Assembly: GCA_004154925.1 (NCBI GenBank)
Contig: QJNS01000014.1
Coordinates: 186,001 to 250,000 of the forward strand
Length of the DNA stretch: 64,000 bases
Source: Monosporascus cannonballus
Taxonomy: Eukaryota > Ascomycota > Sordariomycetes > Xylariales
Direction of reading: 5' to 3'
Shown: positions 61,880 to 64,000 of the stretch, in pieces
Layout of the letters: each line of letters starts with the position of its first letter
How positions within the stretch are numbered: the first letter of the stretch is position 1
Program-made: the position numbers and the translations under genes
Notes under the pieces: model-generated
Seen by the model: only the letters and a program-made list of their open reading frames with translations
What the model was told of the DNA's origin: nothing
Database searches by the model: none

Positions 61880-62990
61880 ATATTTGGTTGGAAAACAGAA
61901 AAAAAAGGTACCAAAGCGTTTAATTAAAGAAAAAGAACTTATTATGGAAGAACGATTGGACCTTTTGGCCTAAGAGGTCAAAAACCTGAAAAAAGAGAAC
62001 ATTCGGCTCGCCAAAGAAAGAAAACCGGCTTTTTTACAATTCGGCTTTTTAAAGGAACGAAATTAAGGAGCTGGCTACCGATTACCTTCGTTAAACATAA
62101 GATAAGTATCAGAAAAAATTTCAATTCTATTATTGTTCGGCGTAAACCGGATACGGGAAGGAATTATTCCACCCCCTAATTATTACGGAATGCCAGATAT
62201 TAAAGGTTACAAACCAATTTCCCCTAAATCCTACGATGGATTAAAAAACCTTAATAAATTTTTGGTCCAGGCTAAACTTTACCTTAAGTTTTACGAAAAT
62301 TCTTTAACGGCGGATTATTAAAAGGTAATAGCCATTTTTTAGTTATTGACCGGACGAATCCGAAAATGGTTCGAGCCCATTTTAACGGATTATTTTGAGA
62401 AATATCTAAAGGAATCCTTAAACTTTATTAATTACGTTTTCGGTAAATACGGTTATTTTAAAAAACGAATACGGACCTTATTCGGAAATCCTAATAAGGA
62501 ACAATATGTAATTAAATAATTTCATTTCCTTTATTAGACCAAATTAACGTTTAAATATACGACCAAATTTAATCGTTTAAAAGTTATTTTAAACCTATCC
62601 GAAAGTACGTTATTTTATTTTTATTACAACGGCCTAAAGTTTTAAGTTAAGGACGAAATATATATAGAACTTAAAATAAAATCCTTTATAAAATATACCG
62701 ATAAGATTATTATTGCCGACCGTCGCACTTTTAATCGGTATTTCGAGAAAAAGGGAACCGGCAGACGAAATAACGATAAGGGCTTTAATAGCCGAATTAA
62801 GAAAAATAAAGGCAAACCTTAGAAGAAAGTAAATGCCGCTTCGAAGGAGCCTAAGAAAAATAAGTTTAAAGTAAAATATTTTAATTGTGGCAAAAAGGGA
62901 TATTTTAAGAACGAACGTTATTTTCCAGCTAAAAGGAATTTCAAGAAAGGGGGAATTTCTTAATCCCAGAAAAAAGTTAAAATAATTAAA
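61880..62990 (+). pseudogene. gag relic of the second family-B element
   Basis: Long + strand reading with scattered stops: a charged coiled-coil-like start (about 61,930-62,080, with L-D-L-L-A and K-K-E-N-I-R-L); the open segment at 62,133-62,321 (Y-G-M-P-D-I-K-G-Y, then K-F-L-V-Q-A-K-L-Y) that resembles the gag capsid region of fungal Ty3/Gypsy elements; and a zinc-knuckle remnant (F-N-C-G-K-K-G-Y-F, about 62,878-62,910). Stops at 62,319, 62,340, 62,518 and later look like RIP products. The 119-codon minus ORF at 62,634-62,993 is its antisense. Confidence 0.75.
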
Positions 62991-64000
62991 CAAAAAACAG
63001 ACAGTAAGGCAGAAAAAAAAGAAAAAAAATTAATTTGATTTTCCTCCAGCCAGAATTCACTATCGCCATAACCATTCAAATCCAGAACGATATCTTAAAA
63101 TAGGAAAATTATCCAATTTGCCAGGACTTTAAAATCAAAGCCTATAAATATCACCCAGGACAGACGGCTTTCAGAATAGCCATAAAACTAGGATACCAGT
63201 ATTACCTTAATTCCCAAAAATGCAAAATATATACAAAGGACGGTTAGTTTCGACTAGATATTAGCAATCATGGGCAATTATCCTTAAAGCTTTGTAAATT
63301 CCCTAAATGCATTATTTATTAGAAGACATTACCGGTAAACCCCCATAACCTGCTGCATTTTGCCGCCTATTACCGAAATGATTATTTCGTTTATTTCAAA
63401 GTTAAGGAAAATAACGATTTTTGGCCTAAATAGGACGAAAAAATACTTACTGAACCGGATAACGAATATAGATACATAAAAACCCCCCGATAGCTAAAAT
63501 ACCTTAAGTCTTTTATTTACATCCTAATTCAAACCAGAATCGGAAGGCCATATTGCAAGGATGCTTATGTTACGCCCCGACGCTTTGCATCTAATACGAG
63601 CTCCTAAATATGGGAATACCTTTTTCGAAAATATACCTTTCCAATTTTATAATTTAAAAGATATAAAATTAAAAGATAAGCTAAAAAAAAATTATTATTT
63701 TCGAATATTAGTTGGGTAAGAAAAAATGGTATAAATATATAGATAACCATTATACCAAATATGTAATTAAAAAGGCCCGAAAATAGAAACGCTTTTTCGT
63801 AAATAAGCCGCATTAATTAAAAAATGATAAAGGCTTTCGAATATAAGGTATCGAAAAGCCTTATTATACAAGATTTTATGTAAGGTAACTAAAGGATTAC
63901 GTAACCAAATAAAGATTTTTTTCGATATAAAAGTAAGACGTTTAAAGCCATAATCGATTTAAAAGTTGAAAATAATTTTATTTTTCTTATAATGGTAAAA

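Larger units (their letters stand above)
61130..64000 (+). mobile_element. Second family-B Ty3/Gypsy element, 5' part; continues past the window
   Basis: A + oriented LTR (61,130-61,551) is followed by gag (about 61,880-62,990) and the start of pol (from about 63,000), colinear with element B. The relation is strongest around 63,560-63,830, which matches 19,390-19,341 joined directly to 12,446-12,240 on the minus strand. This copy therefore lacks the C insertion. The 5' flank is TAAAA; the 3' end is outside the window. Confidence 0.85.

Noticed and set aside
1..64000. CRISPR arrays, rRNA or tRNA genes, bacterial operons
   Set aside because: No regularly spaced repeats, no recognisable RNA gene, and clear eukaryotic introns and LTR elements throughout.

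Overview
The window looks like nuclear DNA of a filamentous ascomycete (Pezizomycotina). Two very AT-rich blocks (about 1-24,600 and 37,840-64,000) flank a 13-kb island of normal base composition with short-intron fungal genes. The AT-rich blocks consist of Ty3/Gypsy LTR retrotransposons wrecked by transitions. Former TGG, CAG and CAA codons now read as stops and conserved Cys, His and Gly codons are lost, which is the signature of repeat-induced point mutation (RIP). No intact transposon ORF remains.

Left block. A minus-strand retroelement remnant (about 1-3,172) carries a 206-bp solo LTR. Next comes a three-level nest. Element A (+, 3,173-24,034) contains element B (-, 7,686-21,833), which contains element C (-, 12,447-19,335). 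Each level has matching LTRs and a 5-bp target-site duplication (TTAGC/CTAGC, TTCTA, GTATT). A 533-bp LTR (24,301-24,833) straddles the edge of the island.

Island. It holds, in order: (1) an intact two-exon alpha/beta hydrolase of the proline iminopeptidase family (25,637-26,685, +); (2) a HET-domain (heterokaryon incompatibility) pseudogene (27,160-29,394, -) with frameshifts and two C-to-T type stops; (3) a seven-exon gene (29,863-34,777, +) for a protein of about 1,525 residues, with an N-terminal GHKL/HSP90-like ATPase and a C-terminal NO VEIN/DUF3883-type nuclease-like domain, interrupted only by one frameshift in a G6 run; (4) an unrecognised minus-strand coding relic (35,161-35,820); (5) a decayed chitin-binding gene with CBM18 modules and perhaps a LysM tail (about 37,280-37,830, +). 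HET proteins trigger fungal allorecognition cell death, and GHKL plus nuclease-like architectures suggest a conflict role, so the head-to-head pair (2)/(3) may be a degenerating accessory immunity locus. That link is inference.

Right block. Element D (+, from 38,045) was split by a full element of family A (-, 38,323-45,043; duplication ATAAC). It is followed by element G (+, from about 47,813), which hosts a solo LTR (52,654-52,859, duplication GGTAA) and full element F (+, 53,601-60,205, duplication TTTTT). Last comes a second family-B element (+, from 61,130) that runs off the window and preserves the empty site into which C jumped in B.

No rRNA, tRNA, CRISPR array or replication origin was recognised.
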